The notes beneath the pieces are model-generated. The model did not search any database, was not told the origin of the DNA, and saw nothing but the letters and a program-made list of their open reading frames with translations. 6,661 bases of DNA. It comes from Candidatus Nanopelagicales bacterium. Lineage in GTDB: Bacteria; Actinomycetota; Actinomycetes; S36-B12. The position numbers were made by a program, and so were the translations under genes. Of this stretch, positions 1 through 6,465 are shown piece after piece. Positions within the stretch are counted from its first letter, which is position 1. Each line of letters starts with the position of its first letter. The DNA lies in NCBI GenBank assembly GCA_030836325.1, contig JAURQC010000126.1, positions 1 through 6,661 of the forward strand, written 5' to 3'.

Positions 1-165
1 GTCACCGGTGCCAGGTCGGACGAGGTGGACGAGGACCGCGATGGCATTGCCGGAATCGACGGCGGTCAGCCAATCCACACTGACAAGGCCCTTCTCCCGG
101 TACGACGCACACTCCTCGATCCATGCATCGGGCGTCGTGTCGAGGATGTCTGCTTGGGTAATCAC
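1..165 (-). CDS. nuoC: NuoC-like complex I subunit, N-terminal 55 residues (partial)
   Basis: This is the start of a gene that runs off the left edge, with 55 codons visible. NuoC is the 30-kDa hydrophilic subunit of complex I; it packs against NuoD and NuoB in the peripheral arm. The visible residues include an 'IEECASYREKG' helix and then 'VDWLTAVDSGN' at about 30-40, which resembles the N-terminal 'D-x-L-T-A-V-D' strand of NuoC proteins. The start is GTG at 165, whose GTGA overlaps the TGA stop of the upstream nuoB-like gene, so the two are almost certainly translationally coupled. No clear Shine-Dalgarno sequence precedes it. The family call rests mainly on this short motif and on position directly after nuoB, which is the canonical gene order. 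The functional C-terminal part lies outside the window. Confidence 0.72.
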   Translation of the reverse strand, partial: MITQADILDTTPDAWIEECASYREKGLVSVDWLTAVDSGNAIAVLVHLVRPGTGD

Positions 166-623
166 GCGGCCACCATGGAGTCGACAATCCGCTCCAGCTC
201 CGCCGCAAGCGCCTGCGGCCTTGGTGGACACCCGGGCACGTAGGACTCCACCTCCAGCACCGATCCGATTCCGGTGAGCACGCTCGGGGCATCCCAGTAC
301 GGACCGCCGCTGGTCGAGCAAGCCCCGAAGGACATCACCCGAACCTCACCATGTCGGGACAGTTCGGCATGCCTGCGCAGCACGGCAGGTTCGAGAGCCT
401 TGGTGACTGTGCCTGCTACGACCAGGACAGTGGGCCCATCGACTCGATCGTTTCCGTCCGCGGTCAGGAGTAATCCCTGGGCTGCGGCTGCCTCGACCTC
501 GAGAGCGCAGCACGCCAACCCGGCCCCCACGATCTCCACCCGAGCATCCGGGCGCGAGGCCAACCGCCACATGTCCGAAAGGCTAACGATCACCGCTTGG
601 TCACGATCGCCGCCCCGAGACAT
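162..623 (-). CDS. nuoB: NuoB-like complex I subunit (short variant, N2 cluster protein)
   Basis: Encodes 153 residues from ATG at 623. NuoB carries the terminal [4Fe-4S] cluster N2 of complex I, which passes electrons to quinone. All four expected cluster ligands are visible: tandem C38-C39 in 'GLACCALE', C102 in 'FGACSTSGGPYWD', and C132 in 'YVPGCPPRP'. The core 'VLVVAGTVTKALEPAVLRR' at 67-84 is also typical. Two features differ from ordinary NuoB. Only 37 residues precede the CC pair, against about 60 in E. coli. The conserved 'RFG...R-x-S-P-R-Q-A-D' stretch between the CC pair and 'VVAGT' is replaced by an unrelated segment containing 'TADGNDRVDGPT'. The protein therefore probably belongs to a divergent complex I lineage rather than the standard 14-subunit NADH enzyme. 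No Shine-Dalgarno is visible upstream, so the message may be leaderless or start at another codon. The open frame continues upstream of 623 into the korA antisense strand, but those residues do not look like NuoB. It is divergent to korA and coupled to nuoC downstream. Confidence 0.88.
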   Translation of the reverse strand: MSRGGDRDQAVIVSLSDMWRLASRPDARVEIVGAGLACCALEVEAAAAQGLLLTADGNDRVDGPTVLVVAGTVTKALEPAVLRRHAELSRHGEVRVMSFGACSTSGGPYWDAPSVLTGIGSVLEVESYVPGCPPRPQALAAELERIVDSMVAA

Positions 624-726
624 GCCCGCGACGCGAAAGAGAGCAGAATGGGACAGGCAGCCACGCCGGCGAGGCCGGATGCCTGGAAGGTCCGACTGAC
701 CGCGAGAACAACAGGGATTGGGTGAC
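624..726. promoter_or_regulatory. Divergent intergenic region between nuoB and korA
   Basis: These 103 bases separate two divergently transcribed operons and must hold most of their promoter and control signals. I see no convincing -10/-35 pair on either strand. The one clear structure is a small inverted repeat, CCGGC-GAG-GCCGG at 666-678 (5-bp arms, 3-base spacer), roughly mid-way between the two start codons. It could be an operator half-site pair or chance in GC-rich DNA. On the korA side, AGGG at 713-716 lies 10 bases before the ATG at 727 and GGGTG lies nearer. On the nuoB side no purine-rich ribosome site is seen. Co-regulation of the two operons is an inference from the arrangement. 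Confidence 0.45.
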
Positions 727-2601
727 ATGACCAAGCAGGTCGTCCAGGTCGACAGGGTCGTGATTCGCTTCGCAGGGGATTCCGGAGACGGTATGCAGTT
801 GACCGGCGACCGCTTCACCTCCGAGGCTGCCTGGATGGGCAACGATCTGCTTACGTTGCCGAACTTCCCCGCCGAGATTCGCGCGCCCGCGGGGACACTT
901 CCGGGGGTTTCGAGCTTCCAGCTCGCCTTCGCCGACCACGACATCACCACTCCCGGAGATCAGCCAAACGTGCTGGTGGCGATGAATCCTGCGGCGCTCA
1001 AGGCCAATATCGAGGATCTACCTCGCGGTTCGGACTTGATCGTCAACACCGACGAGTTCACCAAGCGCAACCTCGACAAGGTCGGCTATGCGGGAAGCCC
1101 ACTGGAAGACGACTCCCTCGAGGCCTATCGCCTGCACCCGATCGCCTTAACCTCGATGACCGTCGAGGCACTCAAGGAATTCGACATCACCAAGAAGGAA
1201 GCCGAGCGGGCGAAGAACATGTTCGCGCTCGGGTTGCTGCTGTGGCTCTATCACCGCCCCACCGAGGGCACGATCGACTTCTTGAGGAAGAAGTTCGCCT
1301 CCAAGCCGGAGATCATGAACGCCAACATCGCGGCATTCGAGGCCGGGTGGTCCTACGGGGAGACCACCGAGGAGTTCAGCGTCCAATACGAGGTGAAGCC
1401 GGCTGCAATGGACGCCGGAACCTACCGCAACATCACTGGCAACCTGGCTTTGTCCTACGGGCTCATCGCCGCCTCACAGCAATCCGGCCTGCGCTTGTTC
1501 CTCGGCTCCTACCCCATCACTCCGGCATCGGACATCCTGCATGAATTGAGCAAGCACAAACGGTTCGGCGTCATGACCTTCCAGGCCGAGGACGAGATCG
1601 CCGGCATCGGCGCCGCCCTCGGTGCTTCGTACGGCGGGTCGCTCGCCGTGACCACCACCTCCGGACCCGGCATCGCATTGAAGTCCGAAACCATCGGCCT
1701 TGCCGTGTCGCTCGAATTGCCGCTACTCGTGATCGACGTCCAGCGCGGTGGCCCATCAACCGGTCTGCCCACCAAGACCGAGCAATCCGACCTGCTGCAA
1801 GCGATGTTCGGTCGAAATGGCGAGTCGCCGGTGCCCATCGTGGCGCCGCAAAGCCCAGCCGACTGCTTCGATGCCACTCTCGAAGCCGCCCGCATCGCGG
1901 TTACCTACCGAACCCCGGTATTCCTACTCTCCGATGGCTACCTGGCCAACGGCTCCGAGCCCTGGCGCATACCTTCGATCGAAGATCTCCCGCAGATCGA
2001 CCCGGCATTCGCCACCGCGCCCAACCACATGAACGACGACGGCACGCAGGAGTTCTGGCCCTACCTGCGCGACCCGCAGACCCTGGCCCGGCCTTGGGCG
2101 ATTCCCGGCACGGCCGGACTCGAACACCGCATCGGCGGGCTGGAGAAGGCCGACGGCACGGGCAACATCTCCTACGATCCCGAAAACCACGATCACATGG
2201 TGCGGCTGCGCCAAGCGAAGGTCGACGCCATTGCCGAGACGATTCCCGATATCGAGGTCGATGATCCTGATGGCGACGCTCGGATCCTGATGCTGGGCTG
2301 GGGGTCCACCTACGGTCCGATCGGTGCCGCCTGTCAGATAGCCCGACGCTCGGGCATCAAGGTGGCCCAGGCTCATCTGCGGCACTTGAACCCCTTCCCC
2401 CGCAACCTAGGTGAGGTCCTGAAGTCCTACGAGCGGGTAGTGGTACCCGAGATGAACCTCGGTCAGTTGAACATGCTGCTGCGCGCGCGCTTCTTGGTGG
2501 ATACCTACGGCTACAACCAGGTTCGCGGTCTGCCGTTCAAGTCTTCTGAACTCCTCGACGTCATCACCGAACTGAATCAACAGATGGAAGGTGAGCAATG
2601 A
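727..2601 (+). CDS. korA: 2-oxoacid:ferredoxin oxidoreductase, fused gamma/alpha subunit (KorA)
   Basis: Encodes 624 residues. With KorB it catalyses CoA-dependent oxidative decarboxylation of a 2-oxoacid, most likely 2-oxoglutarate to succinyl-CoA, with reduction of ferredoxin in the cytoplasm. The N-terminal gamma-type domain starts at residue 11 with 'VVIRFAGDSGDG' and runs to about 200. The alpha (pyrimidine-binding thiamine-diphosphate) domain begins near 235. It shows 'SYPITPASD' at 261-269, 'FQAEDE' at 285-290 containing the glutamates of the PYR domain, 'TTSGPG' at 310-315 and 'DVQRGGPSTGLPT' ending at 349. A C-terminal domain with 'ILMLGWGSTYG' at 520-530 matches the PFOR domain II type. 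Length and domain order match actinobacterial KorA, where gamma and alpha are fused. The start is ATG at 727. A TTG in frame at 718 is less likely because AGGG at 713-716 would leave only one base of spacing. The stop overlaps korB by ATGA. Substrate specificity (2-oxoglutarate rather than pyruvate or branched-chain oxoacids) is inferred from family resemblance. Confidence 0.95.
   Translation: MTKQVVQVDRVVIRFAGDSGDGMQLTGDRFTSEAAWMGNDLLTLPNFPAEIRAPAGTLPGVSSFQLAFADHDITTPGDQPNVLVAMNPAALKANIEDLPRGSDLIVNTDEFTKRNLDKVGYAGSPLEDDSLEAYRLHPIALTSMTVEALKEFDITKKEAERAKNMFALGLLLWLYHRPTEGTIDFLRKKFASKPEIMNANIAAFEAGWSYGETTEEFSVQYEVKPAAMDAGTYRNITGNLALSYGLIAASQQSGLRLFLGSYPITPASDILHELSKHKRFGVMTFQAEDEIAGIGAALGASYGGSLAVTTTSGPGIALKSETIGLAVSLELPLLVIDVQRGGPSTGLPTKTEQSDLLQAMFGRNGESPVPIVAPQSPADCFDATLEAARIAVTYRTPVFLLSDGYLANGSEPWRIPSIEDLPQIDPAFATAPNHMNDDGTQEFWPYLRDPQTLARPWAIPGTAGLEHRIGGLEKADGTGNISYDPENHDHMVRLRQAKVDAIAETIPDIEVDDPDGDARILMLGWGSTYGPIGAACQIARRSGIKVAQAHLRHLNPFPRNLGEVLKSYERVVVPEMNLGQLNMLLRARFLVDTYGYNQVRGLPFKSSELLDVITELNQQMEGEQ
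2586..2597 (+). promoter_or_regulatory. Ribosome binding site of korB inside the korA 3' end
   Basis: A purine-rich GGAAGGTGAG at 2586-2595 lies inside the last codons of korA, with its GGAAGG core six bases before the korB ATG. With the ATGA stop/start overlap this supports both the start choice and tight translational coupling giving equal amounts of the two subunits. Confidence 0.75.
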
Positions 2602-3656
2602 GCACGGACGCGTTCCCCGCTCTGTCCCTCGTCCCCAAGTCCGATGTCGAGTTGAAGGCCAAGGACTTCAAGACCGACCAGGAGGTGCGCTGGTGCCCGG
2701 GCTGCGGTGACTACGCAATCCTCGCCGCGGTCCAGGGATTCATGCCAGAACTCGGCCTCAAGCGCGAGAACATCGTCTTCGTCTCCGGGATCGGCTGCTC
2801 GTCTCGATTCCCCTATTACATGGACACCTACGGTGTGCACAGCATCCACGGTCGCGCCCCGGCCATTGCCACCGGACTGGCCACCACTCGCCCGGACTTG
2901 TCGGTATGGGTCGTCACCGGTGATGGAGATGCCCTAAGTATCGGCGGCAACCACCTCATCCACGCCCTGCGTCGCAACGTGAACTTGAAGATCCTGCTGT
3001 TCAACAATCGCATCTACGGGCTCACCAAAGGTCAATACTCCCCCACCTCCGAACAAGGAAAGGTCACCAAGTCCACCCCGCAGGGGTCACTGGACTACGC
3101 CTTCAACCCGGTGTCCGTGGCGCTGGGCGCCGAAGCCACCTTCGTGGCCAGGACTATCGACTCGGACCGCAAGCACATGACCGAAGTGCTGCGCGCGGCT
3201 GCCGCGCATGAAGGATCGGCGCTGGTCGAGATCTACCAGAACTGCAACATCTTCAACGATGGCGCTTGGGAGCCGCTCAAGGAGAACGACGTCCGTGAGG
3301 ACAACCTGATTCGTTTGGTAGACGGAGAGCCGATCATCTTCGGCAACAACGCAGACAAGTGCGTTGTCCGTGATTCCGATGGTCACTTGCAGGTGATGAA
3401 CATCGAAGATGTCGATCAGTCGCAGATCATCGTCTTCGATTCACACGCGAAGGATCCAGGCCTTGCTTTCGGGCTCTCCCGCCTATACAACCCCCGCACG
3501 CTAACCAACACCCCGATCGGCATCTTCCGCGACGTCACCCACCGTGAGGCCTACGACCGCATGGCCCAGCAGCAGGTGGCCGATGTCATCGAAGCTGAGG
3601 GCGTCGGGGACTTGCGAGCGCTGCTGCACGGAAACGACACCTGGACCGTCAACTGA
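2598..3656 (+). CDS. korB: 2-oxoacid:ferredoxin oxidoreductase, beta subunit (KorB)
   Basis: Encodes 352 residues. This is the partner of KorA; it binds the diphosphate end of thiamine diphosphate with Mg2+ and carries the single [4Fe-4S] cluster that passes electrons to ferredoxin. Visible motifs are 'WCPGCGDY' at 32-39, 'GIGCSSRFPYY' at 64-74, 'HGRAPAIATGLA', the thiamine-diphosphate motif 'GDGDALSIGGNH' at 108-119, and 'NNRIYGLTKGQYSPTS' at 136-151. Four cysteines, C33, C36, C67 and C216 (in 'QNCN'), sit where the cluster ligands of this family are expected, so the subunit looks complete and active. The C-terminal third (about 220-352) has the 'DPGLAFGLSRL' region usual in KorB. The start is fixed by the ATGA overlap with korA and a good ribosome site. 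The stop TGA at 3654-3656 overlaps the proposed CTG start of rarD. Confidence 0.95.
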   Translation: MSTDAFPALSLVPKSDVELKAKDFKTDQEVRWCPGCGDYAILAAVQGFMPELGLKRENIVFVSGIGCSSRFPYYMDTYGVHSIHGRAPAIATGLATTRPDLSVWVVTGDGDALSIGGNHLIHALRRNVNLKILLFNNRIYGLTKGQYSPTSEQGKVTKSTPQGSLDYAFNPVSVALGAEATFVARTIDSDRKHMTEVLRAAAAHEGSALVEIYQNCNIFNDGAWEPLKENDVREDNLIRLVDGEPIIFGNNADKCVVRDSDGHLQVMNIEDVDQSQIIVFDSHAKDPGLAFGLSRLYNPRTLTNTPIGIFRDVTHREAYDRMAQQQVADVIEAEGVGDLRALLHGNDTWTVN

Positions 3657-4606
3657 CCACGGCACAAACCGATCCAGCCTCCCGACACCGTACGGGGCTG
3701 CTGCTCGGGATAACCGGGTTCGTGTTGTGGGGGATGTTCCCCCTCTACTTCGCGCTCTTGGATCAGGTCGCGCCACTCGAAGTCGTAGCACACCGCATCA
3801 TCTGGACGCTGGTGTTCCTGGTGATCGTCATCTCGATCGCCCGCAACTGGGCAAGCGTGCGGCGAGCGATGAACCGGCGAACACTCCTCATCTTGCTGGG
3901 CGCAGCGGTCTTCATCTCCATCAATTGGCTGGTCTACGTCTACGCGATTGCCACCGATCAGGTGGTCCAAGCCTCGCTTGGTTACTTCATCAATCCCCTC
4001 ATCTCAGTCGCGCTCGGCATTCTGTTGTTGCGTGAGCGCCTGCGGCGACTGCAGTGGGTAGCCGTCGGTATCGCTATCCTTGCCGTGGCGATCTTGACCG
4101 TGAGCTACGGACAACTGCCCTGGATCAGCCTGGTGCTCGGATTCAGCTTCGGCATGTACGGACTTCTTAAGAAACTCGCGAATGTCGGTTCTACCGACAG
4201 CCTGCTGATCGAAACCGCCGCCCTTGCACCGTTCGCCTTGGCGCTGATGGGGGTTTGGGAGTCGAGCGGTCAGGCGGCCTTCGTGCTGGATGGCTGGCAA
4301 ATCAGCATCCTGCTCATTCTCCTAGGCCCGGTTACCGCACTCCCCCTGCTCGCCTTCGGAGGCGCCGCAACGCGGATTCCCCTTTCGACGGTTGGCCTCT
4401 TGCAATACATCACACCTATCCTGCAATTCATGATCGGTGTCTTCGTCTTCAACGAAGCGATGCCCGGTAGCAGGTGGCTTGGTTTCTTGTTCGTATGGAC
4501 CGCTCTGGTGGTGTTCTCAACCGATGCCTACCGGCACGCCCGCGTTCGCCAGCGAGACCGCAAAAGTCAACTCATCGAGGAGCTCGAGGTCGGAGAGGTG
4601 ACGTGA
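3653..4606 (+). CDS. rarD: RarD-type EamA-family membrane permease, probable CTG start
   Basis: An integral inner-membrane protein of the EamA/DMT transporter superfamily, RarD subgroup. The family name comes from a chloramphenicol-sensitivity annotation; the true substrate is not known. I count ten likely membrane helices. Family-typical segments are 'HRIIW' at 47-51, 'INWLVYVYAI' near 90, 'SLGYFINPL' at 108-116, and 'GLLQYITPILQF' in the ninth helix. A basic cytoplasmic tail ends the protein. The first ATG, GTG or TTG in frame is GTG at 3722, which gives 294 residues but begins inside the first helix. Open frame continues upstream as 'TTAQTDPASRHRTGLLLGITGFVLWGMF', and 'GLLLGITGF' completes helix 1 as in E. 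coli RarD. The only plausible start is then CTG at 3653, overlapping the korB stop as CTGA and giving 317 residues. GGA at 3644-3646 is a weak ribosome site. If the CTG start is wrong, use 3722. Its place in the kor operon suggests co-expression, but no functional link is known. Confidence 0.9.
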   Translation: MTTAQTDPASRHRTGLLLGITGFVLWGMFPLYFALLDQVAPLEVVAHRIIWTLVFLVIVISIARNWASVRRAMNRRTLLILLGAAVFISINWLVYVYAIATDQVVQASLGYFINPLISVALGILLLRERLRRLQWVAVGIAILAVAILTVSYGQLPWISLVLGFSFGMYGLLKKLANVGSTDSLLIETAALAPFALALMGVWESSGQAAFVLDGWQISILLILLGPVTALPLLAFGGAATRIPLSTVGLLQYITPILQFMIGVFVFNEAMPGSRWLGFLFVWTALVVFSTDAYRHARVRQRDRKSQLIEELEVGEVT

Positions 4607-4623
4607 GCCACGCGCCCACGTCA
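4599..4623. terminator. Possible hairpin between convergent rarD and delta-60 gene
   Basis: TGACGTG at 4599-4605 pairs perfectly with CACGTCA at 4617-4623 around an 11-base loop. It begins in the last codons of rarD and ends 15 bases before the stop of the convergent gene. Position between two converging genes suits a terminator usable from both strands. There is no T-tract on either side and the loop is long, so this is a weak call. It could also be a coincidental palindromic ACGT site. Confidence 0.3.
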
Positions 4624-4638
4624 ACTCGGTGACCCGAA

Positions 4639-6402
4639 CTAGCCGACGATCGGAAGGTATGCGAACTCGCTCGCCAATTCCCTCAGGTTCGTCCCCAGCA
4701 GCTGTCTCGCGCAGATGTAGGTACCCGCGCCACTACGTGGCCGATGTTGGACTGTGACAGTGTTGTAGCGCGCGTCCGCCTCCTCAAACGTCACACTCTC
4801 CACTACCTCACACGGTCCCCCGTCAGTGCCGGCTATACCAATCTCACCGACCCGGTACCCCCAGGTTTCGCCGCGGGAATCGTTGCTGCGCCCGTTGACG
4901 GCGAAGACGATGTCCACCAGATCCTTCTCCGAGACTGCTTTGACGTCTGGAAAGACTGGAGAGCGAGGAATCAGTTCGGTTTCCTCCAATTTGGTATCCC
5001 ACAGCATCGTGATGTCCGGGGCATCCACATCCCTTAGCGTCTGCACATCGAACGCCGTAGTGAAGTCACCACCCACGACGATTCGGTCGTTGTCGAGTTC
5101 ACCGATGGTCATGCCATATCCAAACTTTCGCGAGCCGTCTGAGCACACATCGAACAGACCCCCCGGGCGCCCTCGACTGTCCATGAATGTCCAGTCGGCG
5201 CGGAGATCGGAGTCGAGCCGCGAGACTCCTACCGAGTTGTGGCCGGTCCCGTCGATGTTCCGAACACCATCGAATACGCCGGTCATCAAGTAGCCACCTT
5301 CAGAGGTGGGAACGATCTTCCGGACTACGACCGGAGCCGCAGGAGCCACTTCCAGGCCTTCCCCAGGTGGTCGCGGACAGAAGTCCGTCACGTCAACCAG
5401 GCGGGGTGCCGCCGCTCGGACTCTTCGGCCATCCAGCACGGCGAGTCCCCGGGCAGCTGAATCGGATCCGAAGCTGGTGAACGACCCACCAACCAGATCG
5501 GGCCCGTTCCGCGAAGTCAAGATGCTGAAGACCTGCCCGATCTGCCTGCCTGCGCGAGCTCCTCCATCAAAGTCGTTCAGCAACTCTCCATTGGGCGCGA
5601 TCTGGGCGATACTGCCCACTTTCTCACCTTGGTACTTGTCGAAGAATCCTCCGATCAAGATGGAGCCGTCACGTCTGGTACCAATGGTGAAGATCCACGG
5701 ATCAGACGGCGCGCCGTACCGACGATCCCTGATACTCAACTGCGATTGGAAATCTGGATCGAGGCGAAGGATTCGGTCCTCACCGAGGATAACTCGGGCA
5801 ATGCCTTTCGCCTTTACTCTGCTGAAGCGACTGAATTGACCAGCGACGAGGAACACCCCGGGCCGGACGGTTTGGATATCCATGACATAACCATTGAAGC
5901 CCCAATCGGGGAAACCCACTCGGTTAGACGAAGAAGGCTGCTGGAATTCAAAGTCCGGATCCTCACGACCGGAACGGTCAATAACCTTCAGGGTCTCCCC
6001 GTCCGCGAACTGGCCTCCGATGAGGTACTGACCGTTACCAATCGGTTCAATCGCAAGAACTGAATTTCCAAACCTCACATCGACGTTACCAATTGGGATT
6101 ACTCGAGGCTCTACGGCAAAGCGGAAATCACGATTGAAACTGCCGTCCGCTCTAATCGACGCTATACCCGAAGCCTCGAAACCTCGGTAACGGTCGAATT
6201 TGCCACCGATGAGGAAGCCGTCGTCAGTAGGCACTACATCCCCGTACACCTGGGCGTCATCCTCAAGAGCCTCGAATCCTGCACCGGGGTTGAAATTCAG
6301 ATCCACAGCGCCCGGGCGCTCCAGATCAGCAGCCGAAGCACTGGGAGCAGCACTCAGGGCCAAAGCGGCGCTCAGGCCAACAACAATCGCTCGCCGAAAC
6401 AT
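4639..6402 (-). CDS. Secreted delta-60 repeat (beta-propeller-like) protein
   Basis: Encodes 587 residues. The start is ATG at 6402, chosen because a strong AGGAGG at 6416-6411 sits eight bases upstream and the protein then opens with a Sec signal peptide: 'MFRR', a hydrophobic stretch at 5-20, and an 'SASAAD' cleavage region near residues 24-25. The mature part contains about seven copies of the delta-60 repeat (consensus V-x-x-I/V-...-DG-x-x-L-I-G-G-x-F-...-G-I-A-x-I), at roughly 52-93, 115-152, 172-219, 236-280, 290-327, 358-410 and 428-470. 'DGFLIGGKF', 'NGQYLIGGQF', 'PGVFLVAGQF', 'DGSILIGGFF' and 'DRIVVGGDF' are the clearest cores. A different C-terminal domain at about 480-587 holds a cysteine pair (C531, C564) that could form a disulfide; two more lie at 342 and 420. 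No sortase motif, lipobox or C-terminal membrane helix is seen, so release outside the cell is likely. The biological role is unknown. GC is visibly lower than in the kor genes, which hints at separate ancestry. Confidence 0.88.
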   Translation of the reverse strand: MFRRAIVVGLSAALALSAAPSASAADLERPGAVDLNFNPGAGFEALEDDAQVYGDVVPTDDGFLIGGKFDRYRGFEASGIASIRADGSFNRDFRFAVEPRVIPIGNVDVRFGNSVLAIEPIGNGQYLIGGQFADGETLKVIDRSGREDPDFEFQQPSSSNRVGFPDWGFNGYVMDIQTVRPGVFLVAGQFSRFSRVKAKGIARVILGEDRILRLDPDFQSQLSIRDRRYGAPSDPWIFTIGTRRDGSILIGGFFDKYQGEKVGSIAQIAPNGELLNDFDGGARAGRQIGQVFSILTSRNGPDLVGGSFTSFGSDSAARGLAVLDGRRVRAAAPRLVDVTDFCPRPPGEGLEVAPAAPVVVRKIVPTSEGGYLMTGVFDGVRNIDGTGHNSVGVSRLDSDLRADWTFMDSRGRPGGLFDVCSDGSRKFGYGMTIGELDNDRIVVGGDFTTAFDVQTLRDVDAPDITMLWDTKLEETELIPRSPVFPDVKAVSEKDLVDIVFAVNGRSNDSRGETWGYRVGEIGIAGTDGGPCEVVESVTFEEADARYNTVTVQHRPRSGAGTYICARQLLGTNLRELASEFAYLPIVG

Positions 6403-6410
6403 AGGGCAAC

Positions 6411-6416
6411 CTCCTG
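6411..6416 (-). promoter_or_regulatory. Strong Shine-Dalgarno of the delta-60 gene
   Basis: On the minus strand this reads AGGAGG, a full match to the anti-Shine-Dalgarno core, eight bases before ATG 6402. It decides the start against the longer open frame reaching 6564. That extension would overlap the polyprenyl synthase stop codon and put about 54 non-hydrophobic-leading residues before the signal peptide. Confidence 0.85.
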
Positions 6417-6430
6417 GTGCAGATTGTGCC

Positions 6431-6457
6431 GTGCGCAAGCACCGGAAGAACCGGAAG
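6431..6457. repeat. Short hairpin and tandem 8-base direct repeats upstream of the delta-60 gene
   Basis: GTGC-GCAA-GCAC at 6431-6442 is a 4-bp stem capped by a GNRA-type tetraloop as read on the plus strand. Overlapping it, ACCGGAAG occurs twice, at 6441-6448 and 6450-6457, with a 9-base period. The two copies also create an inverted CCGG-AAGAA-CCGG. They lie in the leader or promoter region of the delta-60 gene and could be a regulator binding site. This is a pattern observation only. Confidence 0.4.
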
Positions 6458-6465
6458 TCAGCCAA

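Noticed and set aside
274..699. 141-codon plus-strand open frame
   Set aside because: It is antisense to nuoB, has biased low-complexity composition and no recognisable motif; a shadow of a GC-rich gene.
718..726. TTG start for korA three codons upstream of the ATG
   Set aside because: The AGGG at 713-716 would be one base from the TTG, too close; ATG at 727 has better spacing.
624..950. Upstream extension of the nuoB open frame to 950 on the minus strand
   Set aside because: The extra 109 residues lie antisense to the start of korA and show no NuoB-like features; the recognisable protein fits a start at 623.
1509..1895. 128-codon minus-strand frame within korA
   Set aside because: Fully antisense to the conserved thiamine-diphosphate domain of korA, with no domain or ribosome site.
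3544..4035. 163-codon plus-strand frame spanning korB and rarD
   Set aside because: It overlaps both real genes in another frame and its protein lacks membrane helices or motifs.
5306..5839. 177-codon plus-strand frame inside the delta-60 gene
   Set aside because: Antisense to clear delta-60 repeats, with Ser/Arg/Pro-rich shadow composition and no start context.
5100..6300. Delta-60 repeats as DNA-level tandem repeats or a recombination array
   Set aside because: The repeats are visible only in the protein; spacing varies and the nucleotide copies are too diverged to be a tandem DNA repeat.
6403..6465. Sigma-70-like promoter for the delta-60 gene (a CACAAT -10-like hexamer on the minus strand)
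   Set aside because: The hexamer matches poorly and no good -35 lies at proper spacing; not supportable by eye.
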